Origin: Tubulanus polymorphus
Lineage: Eukaryota > Nemertea > Palaeonemertea > Tubulaniformes > Tubulanidae
Direction: 5' to 3'
DNA length: 64,000 nucleotides
Assembly (NCBI RefSeq): GCF_964204645.1
Contig: NC_134025.1
Location: 23,838,001-23,902,000 of the forward strand
Position 1 is the first letter of the stretch. Every line of letters begins with the position of its first letter. This document shows, one piece after another, positions 37,901-50,124 of the stretch. Made by a program: the position numbers and the translations under genes. The notes beneath the pieces are model-generated. The model was not told the DNA's origin and made no database searches. It was given only the letters and a program-made list of their open reading frames with translations.

Positions 37901-40184
37901 ATTCTCTTGCAGCTATTCCTCGGTTTAGGATTTCCGTACGAAGGCCCTGCTCCCCTCGAGGCTATCGCGAATGGTGCTGCTTTTATAAATCCGCGTTTCA
38001 ATCCCCCGCACGGCAGTAGAAATACTGACTTTTTTAAAGGCAAGCCGACTCAAAGAGAGGTTTGTACAAATGTTTACTTTTCATGTTTACTTTGAGTGAA
38101 CTGGCAAGAAATAGATTCTAAATTTAGAGAATACACCACTAGCAAAAAGAAACTATTGCAGAGCCTTTCGTGAAAGGCATTTAGTCGCCATCACATAGAG
38201 ACCATTGGCCCAGGCCAAACTGGTACGAATCAGGCCCAAGCCAAATTATGGCCCGTGCCTAATTAGAGAGGGCTTTCACATGGAAACCACTCACTCGATA
38301 CTATAAAACAATGCTTAAACAAAACGTAGTGAGTCACTTCCAGAACCAGTTGCAATTCAGACGCAATGATTTGACCTATGCTGAAATTTGGATTGAGCCT
38401 GGTTGGATGTTTTTGATTGGGCCAAACAGGCACGGGCCTTTTGGCACCCATGTCTTGTTCCAGGCCTTATTTGCTCGTGTGATCGCGGCTATTATCAAAC
38501 ATTATCAGCACGTAATATCTGTATCATTTTCTTGATGCAATATACAAACTTTTGAAATCACTATCCATGAATAAATCGTAATTTCAGTTAACTAGTCAAC
38601 ACCCCTACGCTGAGCAGTATATCGGTGAGCCATTTGTATATACAGTGGATATAAATAATGCTGCTGAAGTGCGCAAAGCTGTTGAGAAAGCTCTTCAGTG
38701 CTCAAAGGTAAGAAAAAGAGGCTTATCAACTGGTATCTATCCAGATAAGTAGCCACGGATTGTTTTCATTGATTATACCTAAATACTTGATATAACTCGA
38801 TAGATCTTAAATATAATAATGTACGATCATATTGGAGTATATAACCTATGGAGACAAATGAAAAAATTAAAATAAAACTTTTTTTAGGGCGAATCCTTTC
38901 TTCCATATGAGTTTACAGAAGAAGGTATGTTACAACGAATCAACTCATTTATTAACAATCAGAACTTCTGCGATTCAAACAGCCCTCTATGGCCACCGCA
39001 ACGAGATGTCAACATCTACTTGGCAATCGAGGGTGTCTCGTGCAAGGACACTTGTTCAGCAAAAGGTAAACAGTCAAATACAAGATAAAGCTCATGAGAT
39101 GTATACACTTTTATTCAAGAAATCGTCATCTGTGGCTGAATTATCGTGCGATTTCTCATCAAAGATAAATTAGTTTTTGATGATTTTGAACCATTTTTCA
39201 TTAGTGTTCATGGTAGTGAGATATCCTGATGAAGCAAAAATCAAGTAGGCTATCACACTGTGGCGGTGTTCATATCGTCAATGCAGCTCATTGATATAAC
39301 TTGGTGTTCATTATGCTTGACTAATGAATCATGACATGTATGACATGGGTATATGACTAGATTACATTTCAGTCCCGATAGCAAAACAACCTTATACTTT
39401 ATTCATCTGAGTGCGGAATTATGTGAAATCGAATGTTCATGCCCGATAAATACAACTTAATCCAAATCTTTATTTCAAACAATCTATCATGTGGTAAGAT
39501 GTTACAAAGGTTTGTTAATCTTAAAAAAGAGTTAGAACTTTTTATTGTTTTATTTTGGATATTGCTTCTAATTTTGTCACTATTCAGTATCCCTGAAGAT
39601 GACTTTTCAGTCTAATGTAATACCGGGTAGAGTATTTAATTACTAGGAACAATGAATCAATGCTGGTCTATAGTGATTTTATGTATATGTTGTGCAGGGG
39701 TCAGTTGCTCAAAAGTTGGTTAGGGTTAACCAGTAGATAAATGCCAAAGTGTTAATTGAAATTTCATTGTTTCCATGGTATTTTGCCACCAGTAATTCTA
39801 ACGCAACTGGTAAGCAACTGGCCCAACTTAAATAACCCATCATAGTTGAAAATGACCTATTTATTGGCAATGGCTGATTATTTCGAGCAGATCAATTCTT
39901 ATTCAGGAAATATCCATTTATTTTCAGGATTAATCTGTGAACCGACACATTTTAAGCGCATCAATTCTGCTGCATATCTCGCTCAATTAGGTATTCACTG
40001 TCAGAGGAAAAATCGCATGGAAGGTCTCATATACCCAGCTATCGATCGCCGCTCACAAATGTGCACATTCCAATCACAGGAGCTGTTGTTCAGTTGCGTT
40101 GGATCAACAGAAAATTATGCCCGCATTTGTCCGTGTCGCAACTATATGAAAGGCCAAACAGCATTGTGTCATAGGTGTTTGTGA
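28065..40184 (+). CDS. MGAT5: MGAT5, alpha-1,6-mannosyl-glycoprotein 6-beta-GlcNAc-transferase
   Basis: Golgi type II membrane enzyme (GnT-V) that adds beta-1,6-linked GlcNAc from UDP-GlcNAc to the alpha-1,6-mannose arm of N-glycans, starting tri- and tetra-antennary branches. Exons: 28065-28226, 28599-28698, 33033-33127, 33495-33584, 33922-34005, 34927-35100, 35696-35762, 35857-35959, 36195-36329, 36508-36641, 37181-37470, 37913-38059, 38588-38707, 38888-39065, 39928-40184; all in phase, 711 residues. A membrane anchor (TVICAIVCWIVTFISVI) lies near residues 23-39. Diagnostic blocks are WMRLRIRRMW, GGPLGELVQWSDLITALY, RVLDSFGTEPQFNY, YVKNHGILVGEEL, GLGFPYEGPAPLEAIANG, and a cysteine-rich end with CPCRNYMKGQTALCHRCL. 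The Glu of PLGEL corresponds, from memory, to the proposed catalytic base. The start follows a splice acceptor and is the only ATG before the anchor; GTG at 28062 is not used. The stem is a little shorter than in mammals. Confidence 0.96.
28788..29527. repeat. Two diverged tandem units with a Helitron-like end
   Basis: Intronic. Two units of about 420 and 320 bp begin with GGGTTC(A/G)(A/G)ATCTTCAGTAC (near 28788 and 29209), and each has a block with GGTCTCAACGGG and a perfect hairpin CCCGTGG-loop-CCACGGG (29114-29129 and 29499-29515). The second hairpin is followed after 7 bases by CTAGT. The first unit contains the long (TA)n tract. Confidence 0.65.
28819..28903. repeat. (TA)n microsatellite
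   Basis: About 85 bp of almost pure TA, inside the first of the two tandem units. Confidence 0.9.
30372..30466. repeat. (AACAT)n microsatellite
   Basis: About 19 consecutive pentamers in an MGAT5 intron. The other strand reads as an artefactual MLCYV-repeat peptide. Confidence 0.93.
34853..34889. repeat. Hexamer repeat (ACATAG)n
   Basis: Six perfect units just upstream of the acceptor of MGAT5 exon 34927-35100. Non-coding. Confidence 0.85.
35221..35644. repeat. Diverged tandem duplication of about 210 bp
   Basis: Copies 35221-35412 and 35437-35644 share TTCTGTCGGAGAATAT, GAATCCATGCTGT, AGTGAGGGGTTTGT and GAGGACAGAAACG-like blocks in the same order. It lies in the intron before the MGAT5 exon at 35696. 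Confidence 0.75.
38170..38490. repeat. Dispersed repeat, copy 2
   Basis: Inverse-oriented relative of 7787-8105, located in the MGAT5 intron 38060-38587. It has the same GGGCCAAACAGG and CAATGCTTAAACAAA blocks. Non-coding. Confidence 0.6.
39697..39823. mobile_element. Short fold-back element
   Basis: Starts GGGGTCAGTTGCTC and ends with the inverse-like AGCAACTGGCCC, about 127 bp, in the last MGAT5 intron. The ends resemble those of the element at 5657-5899, so it is probably a related or shortened family member. Confidence 0.55.
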
Positions 40185-40533
40185 TAGGACATGATTCGTT
40201 CATAAATTTTACAACGTATTGCATTGTGCGATGGCAAAGCTATCATTTCATAAGATGTGAATGCGAATTTGAAAGCTTGAAATAATAATCAATCTTATGT
40301 TGATTAAGGTCAAAAAGAGAAATAAGGATAACAGCCTTATTTTATTAGTCTTCTGGTTTGTTTTTGATGTCAAGAGCGCATAATGTGTCATGATTTGTTT
40401 TCAACGATTATTCTTGGAATGCATTTACGAAAAGGTACAGATATTTCTTCGTTACGTGCCATCACGTGATAGGTAGTTCTTAAAAAATCATCCGATTGAA
40501 AAAAGAAAACCGGAATGTTTTTTTGCGCAGAAC

Positions 40534-40539
40534 AATAAA
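40534..40539 (+). terminator. Candidate poly(A) signal of MGAT5
   Basis: AATAAA 350 bases after the MGAT5 stop codon, the first such hexamer downstream. Confidence 0.35.
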
Positions 40540-40868
40540 AAAAGTGTTTACAGCATTCAAAGCTGTCCTAGTCTGCAATCAAGTCATGTGTTGGTTATAT
40601 TACATGGTATTTTGTTTCACTGCCATAAAAGAGATATGCCCCCCATATAAAACAAGACACTTCATAATTGATAAATTGCAGAAAATCACGGAGAATATAA
40701 TCATACGTACTTCGTGATGAGCGAAATTTCCATAAATGCTTGCATTGTTTTGATGTCATATATTTTCTAGGCATTTTATTTCTAAGCTATGAAATAACTG
40801 TTAACATTTTCTGAATACAGATTTTAGTCTCCTCGTTTAAACACCGTTTGTTTAATCAAACTACTATG

Positions 40869-41229
40869 AGGCTGTCCATAAAACATGCACAGAAAATTGC
40901 ATATCTCCATATGCCCACATTGCACTAACCCCCCTCCACTTCCTTGTCCATCGGACAAAAAGCAATCAAAGACGTCGGACATCCAAAATAATGTTTTTTT
41001 TTAATTCACTTAATCACATTCTGGACTACAGTTTTTTCCATACATTATGTGAACTATATCTCCTCTAATTCGAAGTTGAAGTAATCATCCATGTGATGCA
41101 CTCAATGATTTGTTCTGGCTTACAGGAGGAAGAAGATGTCCACATCCTAACAACCCCCTACCCTTGTTCACAAAAGTCCAAAGTTCGCAAGCCCCTCCCC
41201 TCAATTTTGGACATCTTATGGACAGCCCC
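40869..41229. mobile_element. MITE-like element with GGCTGTCCATAA ends
   Basis: Left end AGGCTGTCCATAAAACATG and right end CATCTTATGGACAGCCCC are inverted repeats about 360 bp apart. There are further inner complementary blocks near GGACATCC and GATGTCCAC. Non-coding; target duplication not clear. Confidence 0.6.
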
Positions 41230-42159
41230 TGTGCATTTAAGTTTTATCGCATAGAGCAATACTATGCAATATCGCATAGCATACCGTCATACTTTACGGA
41301 TAATCAAAAAATGGTACAAAAATATAGGAAAACTATGATGATTTTATGGAACCATTTACCCCTTGTATCAATCCTGGCCAGTTTCCGAGTGGAAAGTGTT
41401 AGTCCAGTTTCCATAAACTATATACAACAGTACAAGAGCACTAATTCAACCTGATTAAGAAGGAAGCTGTTATCAGTTAAACAGGAAACTAAATTTCTCC
41501 TTCAATCAGACCATGTTCTCAAATGAAGTTCTATAAGAATATCGATATTCGAAGGTTTTTATTTCAATGAGTGGAGAAACAAACTATCATGCTTCATTCA
41601 TCCGAGTATGATGGGAAGGAATGTGGGATAATAATAGATTTGTTGATACGTATCTATTTGTACTAAACATGTATTTTAATACTAGAGTATTTTTCAAACT
41701 GAATGCTGCTAGTTTTGTTGGTTTTCATATAACATTTTTGTATTTTGTAAATTCTTAAATTGCCTTCAAGCATTGCTACGATAGACTCCTCCTTACTCAG
41801 TATATTAGTTAACGCAGTAAACTGCTCAAGTCAGCAATTCAAATACATTTGGAAAACAAGTCATCTCTGTGAAATATTGCAGTCCGAGCACCAGCGAGTC
41901 TACTGTACTTTTTAATATCAGTTATCAGAACGGGTTTGTTATGGCAGGTGTCTAATTCCAATGATATTGTTTTATACTTGTAAACTGAGATATGTACTAT
42001 AATAAACATAAAATGGTTATTTTGACGAAACTCTGTTCCCAGTATGCTCACTTGAATCTCTTCAACTCATTTGCATATTTGACATCACACATTCCACTTC
42101 CATCTGGATCAATGAATTTACTGGCGTTAATACATGTATGCAGATATAAGGATGAACAG

Positions 42160-42305
42160 GGTTAATCTTAAGACATGGGACCTATTCCATAGTCATGGAA
42201 ACCAGTCTAACATAATCTTAGTCCTATCACCAATCTAACAGTGTTAGACCAGTCTTAAGAGGTATGATCACTTATGGACTCGAGCCTTGATGGAACTGGC
42301 GTCTG
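42160..42305. repeat. Relative of the 5657 fold-back family
   Basis: Contains ACCAGTCTAACATAATCTTAG, CCAATCTAACAGTGTTAGACC-like and CAGTCTTAAGA blocks in the style of the element at 5657-5899, but the terminal GGGGCC repeats are degraded. Confidence 0.45.
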
Positions 42306-42528
42306 GATTACGCAGGTTTTACTGTTAGTCTGAAAACTTGTCTTCAGTTGTCTAAGGATAAGAACAAAAATCAGCTCGACCCTGGCCTGAACACTTGAGA
42401 GATACCATCCAGAGAATCTCCAAACAAATACTCAAGCACATTTTTTCTTATGAATGGATTCTATTTATAACTTATATATGAAACAACTAAAGCACAGACA
42501 CTTACAAAAAATCGACAAGCACCCTGTT

Positions 42529-43552
42529 TCAACTTCCCTTCGGTCGTATAGTGCGTATCTTCTTCAGTTCTTTATAAAGAACTTCTTGTTGTACTGAAAA
42601 TAAAAGCAACATAATTGTTAATTTGATGCAACAAAGCAAGTATAAAGTAGCGATTCCCAACTTGAAAGAAGCAAAAACTAATTTCTTACCCCAAGGATCA
42701 AAATTTATTTCTTCCATTTTATCGGCGAGTCTTGGTCTTACTCTGATAAGCTTATGTCCAGTTCCAGACATGCTCTCCAGTACCACCATAACAGCCCTTA
42801 AATAAGATTATGGCGATAACATGACAATGACAATATCCCGGTAACTCTTCAAATATGTCATAAATACGACATTAGATTACGTTTGTGGCTGTCAGCAATT
42901 GTAATTAACAATTCCCAACAACGAGTATTTATTATCTCCAAGGAGATTGCACGATAACTCAATAATCAATGTTAATTCACCAGTCACATGTACAAATAGT
43001 TCTAACTTTATCGTTAATTATCTATATGCAATGTAAACATTATCCACATACGCACTAGTAATATAATACCAAGATGCTTTAGTTTCAATCCTTATGGATT
43101 CACTAGGAACTTTAGTGTCTGATGTTATCACAGACACTGAGACACGAATGTAATTTTCTCGATACACTTATAGTTATGAATTACTGCCACTGTAAACCAC
43201 CAGAAATCCAGTTTCACCAAATCGATTGCGAAAAATAAACCGCTATCATTACGAACTTCAGATAAACAGTTTTTTTTGTATTATGTTTATTCAAAGGAGC
43301 TTTGATCAGTCGGTGGATGATGCGAAACAAATGCAAAAATTTGCAAAAATGACTCACTTTATCAAAATATGGAAATTAATTGCAATGAGCTGCTACGACA
43401 ACAAAGCCCTGAGATGCAAATTCATTCTTTGCCGACATAGTTCTCATGCATTTGAATGCAGCGATAACACTATCTTTATCTTTAAAAATAACTTTGCATC
43501 ATACTTACTTTCCGGCTTTCTTCTTCGCCAGTCTGGGAATAGTTAACAGCAT
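42529..43552 (-). CDS. MRPL33: Mitochondrial large-subunit ribosomal protein L33
   Basis: Small structural protein of the mitochondrial 39S ribosomal subunit, bacterial bL33 family. Three exons on the minus strand: 43552-43509, 42796-42690 and 42593-42529 (TGA), in phase, 71 residues; the human protein is 65. It starts MLLTIPRLAKKKAGK, a short basic leader ending in the AK(S/K)K motif typical of mitochondrial L33. The middle exon gives ESMSGTGHKLIRVRPRLADK, matching the family's SEAGTG...R-R--L--K pattern, and the end is VLYKELKKIRTIRPKGS, matching the family's VLF-E-KKIRS ending. The family's zinc cysteines are absent, as usual in animal mitochondria. It converges with MGAT5 and diverges from TMED10. 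ATG 43552 is the only suitable start. Confidence 0.9.
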
Positions 43553-45721
43553 TTTATCGCGTCGTCAATATTTCTTAAGTTTAAAAAATTTTTCTTTCGT
43601 AACACGCATTTGGCTGAAATAAAAAATGAAAATCTAAGATTATAATTATATATATATTATAGATTATAATAAGCGTCCTGGGAAATTGAAAAAAATTCCA
43701 TTTTGCTTTGGAATAAAATATCAAATTTTTCCTATTTATGAATTTAAAAAAATACTATAGGGCCTACTAATATAAAATGATCTAAACCACTACACTATTC
43801 TGATGACATTCTGAGTCTGAAACAGCGATCTTTTAATGATTTATTGAACCATTTATGAAAGGTGCAGATATGACCGGAATCTCAATCTGTTCGTGTTGGT
43901 AATTAGTGCGATTAATCGTTCACCGCGGCATTTCTTCATTCAAGCCGCATAACAGAGGGATTAATGCATATAAGGCCCTATTCTACATTTTATGCCACTC
44001 CAAAATTCCCAAATTTATCTCAAATATGACAGTTTGTACCTTGATTTCCTTTATATGTTAATGTTTTCTATATTAATCGATTTACGTGCTAACTCGACCC
44101 GGAAGTAATTAAGAGACTGGTTGACGTATTTCACGCGCCAACCAGTCTATACGGCGTTATCGTGGAAGGGTATTTGCGTATTAAGAAAACTTGCTTGCAG
44201 CTTCGTACGGTCACCTAGCGAAATTTACGCGAACTACTACTGCGTGACCAGCTCCACCGGGAGGACAAACTCTGTCATTTTTACTTTACGAAAATCAACA
44301 AAGTTAATTAACCAGTAGAGAATAGTTTTGAATTCATTTTCATTGTTTCATGATAAAAATGATTTAATCTAAGATGTTACATTATTGGGCCATTTTTGGG
44401 GTGTACACTTCTTGAATGGGGCGGCGGGGCCCGGGTGCTGATTTCGTCAATTCGATTTGTGCAAACCCGCAAATTTCTTTTCGGATAAGTGATGCTGACG
44501 ATGTGAGAGGTGTTTAATTCCACTATGAGTCTTGAGTTCCACCAAGGCTGGGATTGTGCAAAATTGACATGATCAAGAGAGCGCCGCACTGGCCATCTGA
44601 GCGGAGTCCACTGTCAGACCCCCCACACCTTAAAAACTCATCCGTCATATCAACGTTACGGATGATGTATCAGAGAGTTGATTCTCACATTTTTTTTCCA
44701 CATTTCTCATTCTTTTTCAAGGGGAAAATTACTATACCGGCAACTCCGAGACTCAGAGCCACAGAATCCAACCAAGGGGCACTATCAATGGCAACTAAAT
44801 CCACTCACTCAGACCAAGAAACAACATTCGGAGCGGGAACGTTTTCAGTCAACGTGTTGTGCGAATATAACTGGAATCCAACAGAGTACTAGAGTTAACG
44901 GATGCAATGACATGAGCTCCTCCTAAACTTCGCACTCCGGTTTGGCGCCAGACGAGCCGACAACAACCTAGAAATAGGCATAAAATATTCTCTCGTTGGT
45001 TGTGAAAACGACGATACAGTTCTGTCTCTGATAAATGAAAACCTGTTTTGTAAATTCTGCTGAGGTCCAGCTACTGGCAAATGGATTGGAGATGTAATTA
45101 TTAGAAATATCCTCGGCCACCAGGCCTAGTGAAAGCGAAGATTAACGCAGAAATGTGGAGTTACGATTGGAACCGTTTCGACTACCGGTTATTCTAATAG
45201 TCATCTTCAGCAATCTGGGAGAAATAAATCCAGAATCATGACTCTTCAGATGTGATACTAACTAAGAAAATTAATGGAAAAACAGTTAACGGGATGGCCC
45301 GCAGTACCACGGCACAGGGGAATCCTTACTAATAGTACCTATTGGGGTCAAAAACTTATTATGTCGGGCCCCTGTGAGCTCAAGGAAACATTTTCGGACT
45401 GAACGTTATTTTCTCGTTATTGTTGTGGGATTTTCTACATATCATGGCCACAACACGGATCCCGATGTGTTTTATCGATGGTTAAATGAATTGGATATTT
45501 GAATTGAGTGATATCTGCATTTCTCAACACCCGGCTTCTCGCGGATTACGTTTAGTATATGCAGATCTATGGTGCCACGTTAGCTTGACACGGCCGGTGA
45601 ATTTTAACACGTCAAGTTACTTTCTGTGCGCTTCCAATTAACTCGATTAGCAGTTAAATTGCCCGATAGGAACCTGCTAGTTATTATTAGTGACGCTGTA
45701 AGGAAATCCACCGGGTGAAAT
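43553..45721. other. Intergenic region between divergent MRPL33 and TMED10
   Basis: No coding exon recognised. It must hold both 5' ends and promoters, but no convincing TATA box or other element stands out. An AT-rich palindromic stretch lies near 43641-43670. Confidence 0.5.
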
Positions 45722-47380
45722 ATGGAGATTTTACATTATTTGTGCGGTGTGTTATTTTGTGTTTGTTTGATGATTGACGACGCGAACGCTCTGCGATTTT
45801 TTGTCAGACCGGGCGCTAACAATAAAAAATGCTTGAAAGAAGAAATACATAAAGACGTTCTAGTGTCGGGTGACTATGAATTCCAGGAGATGCCTGGTCA
45901 AAAGGGTAGCATACATGTGAGTATTTCGATACCGTATTGTATTATTGGTGCTGCTGCCCCTTTTTGCGCGGCGGGATAATATGCATTATGACACATATGA
46001 TAAAAACATATGATAACCTATCTTGCTATGTTACAATTTGAATTACAGTCAAATTCGGCTTCACAGACCAGAAATCCATATGTCAAGATATCGAGCATCC
46101 TTTTTTGTATTACACTTTCTATAGAAAAAGACGCCATAAGGGAGCAGAATCGTCATTTCAGCAATTCTTATTTCGACAACTGATGTACAATTTTTAGTGA
46201 ACTTAATCGATTTGTGAATTTGTTTTCGACATTTCAGATAACCGATTCAAAATCGCATACGCTGTTTAAAAAAGAAGACGCATCAAAAGGAAAATTCGCT
46301 TTTACTACTGAAGAATACGATATGTTCCAAGTTTGCTTCGAGACTAAAATGATAGCTGGTAAGCGCAGAAAGCTGGTTTTATTTTATCTTTTTGAAAAAG
46401 ATACAAGCGGTTATATTAATTCCATATGGCAAATCTTTATATAATTTCAGGTGGACAGGGAGCTGACCGTGAAGTTTTCATTGACATGAAACATGGTGTT
46501 GAAGCGAAAGATTATGGAAATGTAAGTCCTGGCGGCATACCAGCAGAGCTTGGAAGAAATTGGTTCTTTTTTGAACGAAGGTGCTTATCGTATTGTTTGT
46601 TTATTCCAGTTGGCGAAAGCCGAGAAACTAAAACCTTTGGAAGTTGAATTGAGACGTCTAGAAGATCTTTCCGAATCTATCGTAAATGATTTCGCTTATA
46701 TGAGAGCAAGAGAAGAAGAAATGAGAGACACGAACGGTGAGCATAGGCTTAATCCAGCGTATTAAATATTAGCTCAGTTGAATCCTTAAGATACTTGTTA
46801 GAAATGACAAAAGTTTGGGGCAAATAGCAAATATATTGGGATATTCGAGAATTAGAACATTTTGGTGGGGATTAAGTCAGTAAATGAACGAACTGTAGGG
46901 TAATTTCTATCAATCATTAACCCTAATTTGAAATTTAAAAAAAATTCCATCTGGGGGGTTGAAGAATGGGCATACCACTTTAGTGCGTCTACACCACTGT
47001 GCAGTGTATCTTTAGTTACTAATATTTCACTGTTTGACAGGTGCTGCCATCTTTCAAAAGTGATAAAATCTAATTAGGCTACTAATAACTTCATTACACT
47101 GCGATGCAGTATACTACCAAGTCCATCACCGATTTATACACCGACTGCAGTGAAGATGCACTGAAAGGGCCGTATTCTATGTATCCTACTATACATTATA
47201 ATATTGTATAAGAAACTTGCATGATTACAACACTATCTTGCTTTTTTTTTCATTTCAGAATCCACCCATTCTAGAGTTTTATACTTCAGTGTATTTAGTA
47301 TGTGCTGTTTATTAGGATTAGCGACCTGGCAAGTTCTTTATTTACGACGATTCTTCAAAGCTAAGAAACTCATCGAATAA
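45722..47380 (+). CDS. TMED10: TMED10 (p24-delta / Tmp21) cargo receptor
   Basis: Type I membrane protein of the p24 family that cycles between ER and Golgi in COPII and COPI vesicles and helps load cargo such as GPI-anchored proteins. Exons: 45722-45916, 46238-46358, 46451-46521, 46610-46736, 47259-47380, in phase, 211 residues. Signal peptide at about 1-23, then a GOLD domain beginning [19 protein letters not shown] with a disulphide partner in [11 protein letters not shown] coiled coil follows ([19 protein letters not shown]), then a membrane span ([18 protein letters not shown]) and the tail [11 protein letters not shown], with the FF signal for COPII and the KKxx-type dilysine for COPI. 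The tail is exactly that remembered for vertebrate TMED10, so this is the delta-1 type rather than another p24. Confidence 0.97.
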
Positions 47381-49293
47381 ATAAGTATTTATATTTAAGC
47401 AGTTATGATTATTATGTAGAGTTATTTTATTTCGTTTCAAAATGATAATGTAATTTGAGACACCGAGAATAGTAACATCCATTATTCTGGTGCTGAATAT
47501 TCGAGGTCTTTCTGTTCTTATTTTTGATTTAGACAAGAAAGTTTTTTGTTTGTTTTTGGATAAATTAATAGGTCATAATGTTAGAAATGTTCCTTTTGTT
47601 TATTGGAGATAATTCAGCAATATGGAATGTTTTACATTTAAGAATTGCATGATAAAAGTTTGAGTTAAAAGTACTATCATGTGAACCACCAGTCTTTAGC
47701 TGAATTATACGCTTGAAATAATTATATCCTTTTCCATCAATGTAAATTAAGATATTTTCATAGTTTTGCTATCTTTCATTTTTGAATGAACTCCAATGCA
47801 CTGTCTGTTGGCTGAAGGTATTTGAGGGTAATTGAAGGGCTTGTTCGACAGATACGGACAAACAATAAGAAATGAGCTAATCTCATTTATCTCAACTGTT
47901 TCGTAACAAGCTCTTGAATCTTTTCTTATTTGGCTAGAATTCTACTGAACTTCTTATTCGCGAAATGTAAAACTCTAAATGAGATTTTGTGATTTCTTGA
48001 TAGTTAGCTGAATCCCGAGTTGATTTTGGGATATTTCGTAATCAACGATGAATTTATACGTCTGTATTTTCAAAATGAAAAAGACATTCTCATTGTCTAT
48101 TGTAATCCGATCGTCGCGTTGGTCATCGCTCTACAATCACATGTACCGACCGAGACAGTGTACATGTATCATTGTTAAGAAATGTAAATAATAGAATTAT
48201 ACTGTAGTGTTGTAAATATTTTTTCAAGAATTATGAGACAGACGGTTTGTGGTCAGGATATTATATACTTTGTAGTTGTGTCCATGTGATTTCTGAGTAG
48301 ATTAACATTTGTTTGAGGTCTTAGATACAATGGACGACATCAAAAGCGTTTTCTAATTTATCGATGTAGTTAGACAGTTTTCGTAGTAAAATAGAAATGT
48401 TTTGGTGTAATTATCGTCCTCTCCTGTTACCAGTTTTCAGGAAAGAGTTCATACTTATAAAGTTATGAAGGTTGAGTTTTGATTAAGTAACGAATTGCAG
48501 ACCAATAGTTTGATTAAACGTTTTCATGAAACTGGACCCTGTCGTCACTATGTCTGGGTATAATTTGGTTGGTTAGTTCGTTCTGGGTCAAATTATGTGA
48601 TATTCGCACACACCGCTCGGTATATGGTATTTAAGTTATATGTTGGCTTAAAGCTGGGTTCTCATTACTCATTTGGCCATTACAGTAATTGACGTGTATA
48701 ATCCATGATAATTATAATAATCAATAATTGTTTTCTTTCACATTGTTAAGATGATAGCAACATTGACCGGCCATTTAAGCATATTTTGCGTATAATTCGA
48801 AGAAGAATATCGTTAATGAGAACCCACGTTAAGATGCCTCTGCTGAAGCAATGTTTATTCATTGCAATTGTCTTCTTATATTCAATATTTCTTCATATAT
48901 TCCCTTCTATTGTGTTTCAACTAAATTGAATTAGTTGGTAATTCTTAGTTCGGTGGTAGTAAGTAAAAATCTAATGTTAAGTGTTAATACGTTCAATGGA
49001 AACTTTTAAGGGTTAGTTCAATGTATGTTGTATGATATGCCATGTACATTGGACTTAACGTTTTTGCTTGCTAGCAGAGAAAGGACATATAAAGAGTATG
49101 AAATGTCTGTTGAATCCATGTACTACTCAAATCGATAGTTGTTTCCTGTTGGTATCCATCCTAAGGGCAGAAAAAGATTTATAAACGAGACCACCCTGCA
49201 CACACTCATCAGCTTCAGGTTATCAATCACTTATTTATTTTATCATTGAAATGTACTGTATCCTAAGAACTTTTGGATATGAAATATTTCTGG

Positions 49294-49310
49294 AATAAAT
49301 AACAAATAAA
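49294..49310 (+). terminator. Candidate TMED10 poly(A) signals (two)
   Basis: Two AATAAA hexamers 11 bases apart, about 1.9 kb after the TMED10 stop. The 3' UTR between is AT-rich and has no other gene. Confidence 0.4.
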
Positions 49311-50118
49311 AGGTACCGATGGTTTGTTTTCTGGATCTTGGTGTTGCATATACCCTGGTACATGGTAAACTCAATAGCTTTGTTTGTTAGTGCAGACGTC
49401 ATAGACCATTCCGGGTATGGTACTGGACTAGTATAGGGTACTCAATTCTGAGTATCTTTAGTGGATAAATGAGTTTAGTTGATTATTGTAGCAACAAGTA
49501 TGGCCGAACTGCAAATGAGTGGCCGCCATTTTCTGTTCATGGGTATACTCGGCTTACCATGCTCTTGAGCATGGTAAGGCAAGTACAGTATCCGAAATTG
49601 AGTGTTACCCTTGGATAAATGTGCAGAGTACCATACTTCAAAATGAGTACATGCATCGATAAAATGCCAGTTGGGGTACTGAGTATATTTCGATAAGTTC
49701 GCCTTAGGGCATCGTTATCAGTAACATAGTCATCCTGAATTCTAAACCAACAAGAAAAAGTGGAGTGAACCCCCAACCAGAATATAGAGCCAGTCATTGC
49801 ATCAGAATCCTCAATAGTTGCTCTTATTTGCTATCTCTATCAGAAGAGTATACTAAGTCTTACCTAGAATCCATCAAATAAGTATTGATAAGCACTATAA
49901 TGCTATCTCTACCCAGGTGAAGACATTGGAACCTAGTTACAAAGAACTTCATGAATTGTCCTACTTTGGATGATATTGTAGGTTTGTAATAACCGATAAA
50001 TCGTTGTTCCACTGTATTTGATTACCTCAGGAATCTGTGGATGATAGTTAAAAATCCAATGAAAGGAAAGCAGCGATAGAAAATAGTTGCTATCTACAAG
50101 TACTTCAATATATGCACA

Positions 50119-50124
50119 TTTATT
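50119..50124 (-). terminator. Candidate poly(A) signal of the F-box gene
   Basis: AATAAA on the minus strand, 1.1 kb after the stop codon at 51216. Nothing else supports it. Confidence 0.25.

Larger units (their letters stand above)
40185..42528. other. Intergenic region between convergent MGAT5 and MRPL33
   Basis: No exon recognised. It holds the MGAT5 3' UTR with a candidate AATAAA, a MITE-like element at 40869-41229, and a segment near 42160-42305 that shares ACCAGTCTTAAGA-type blocks with the fold-back element at 5657-5899. Confidence 0.55.
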
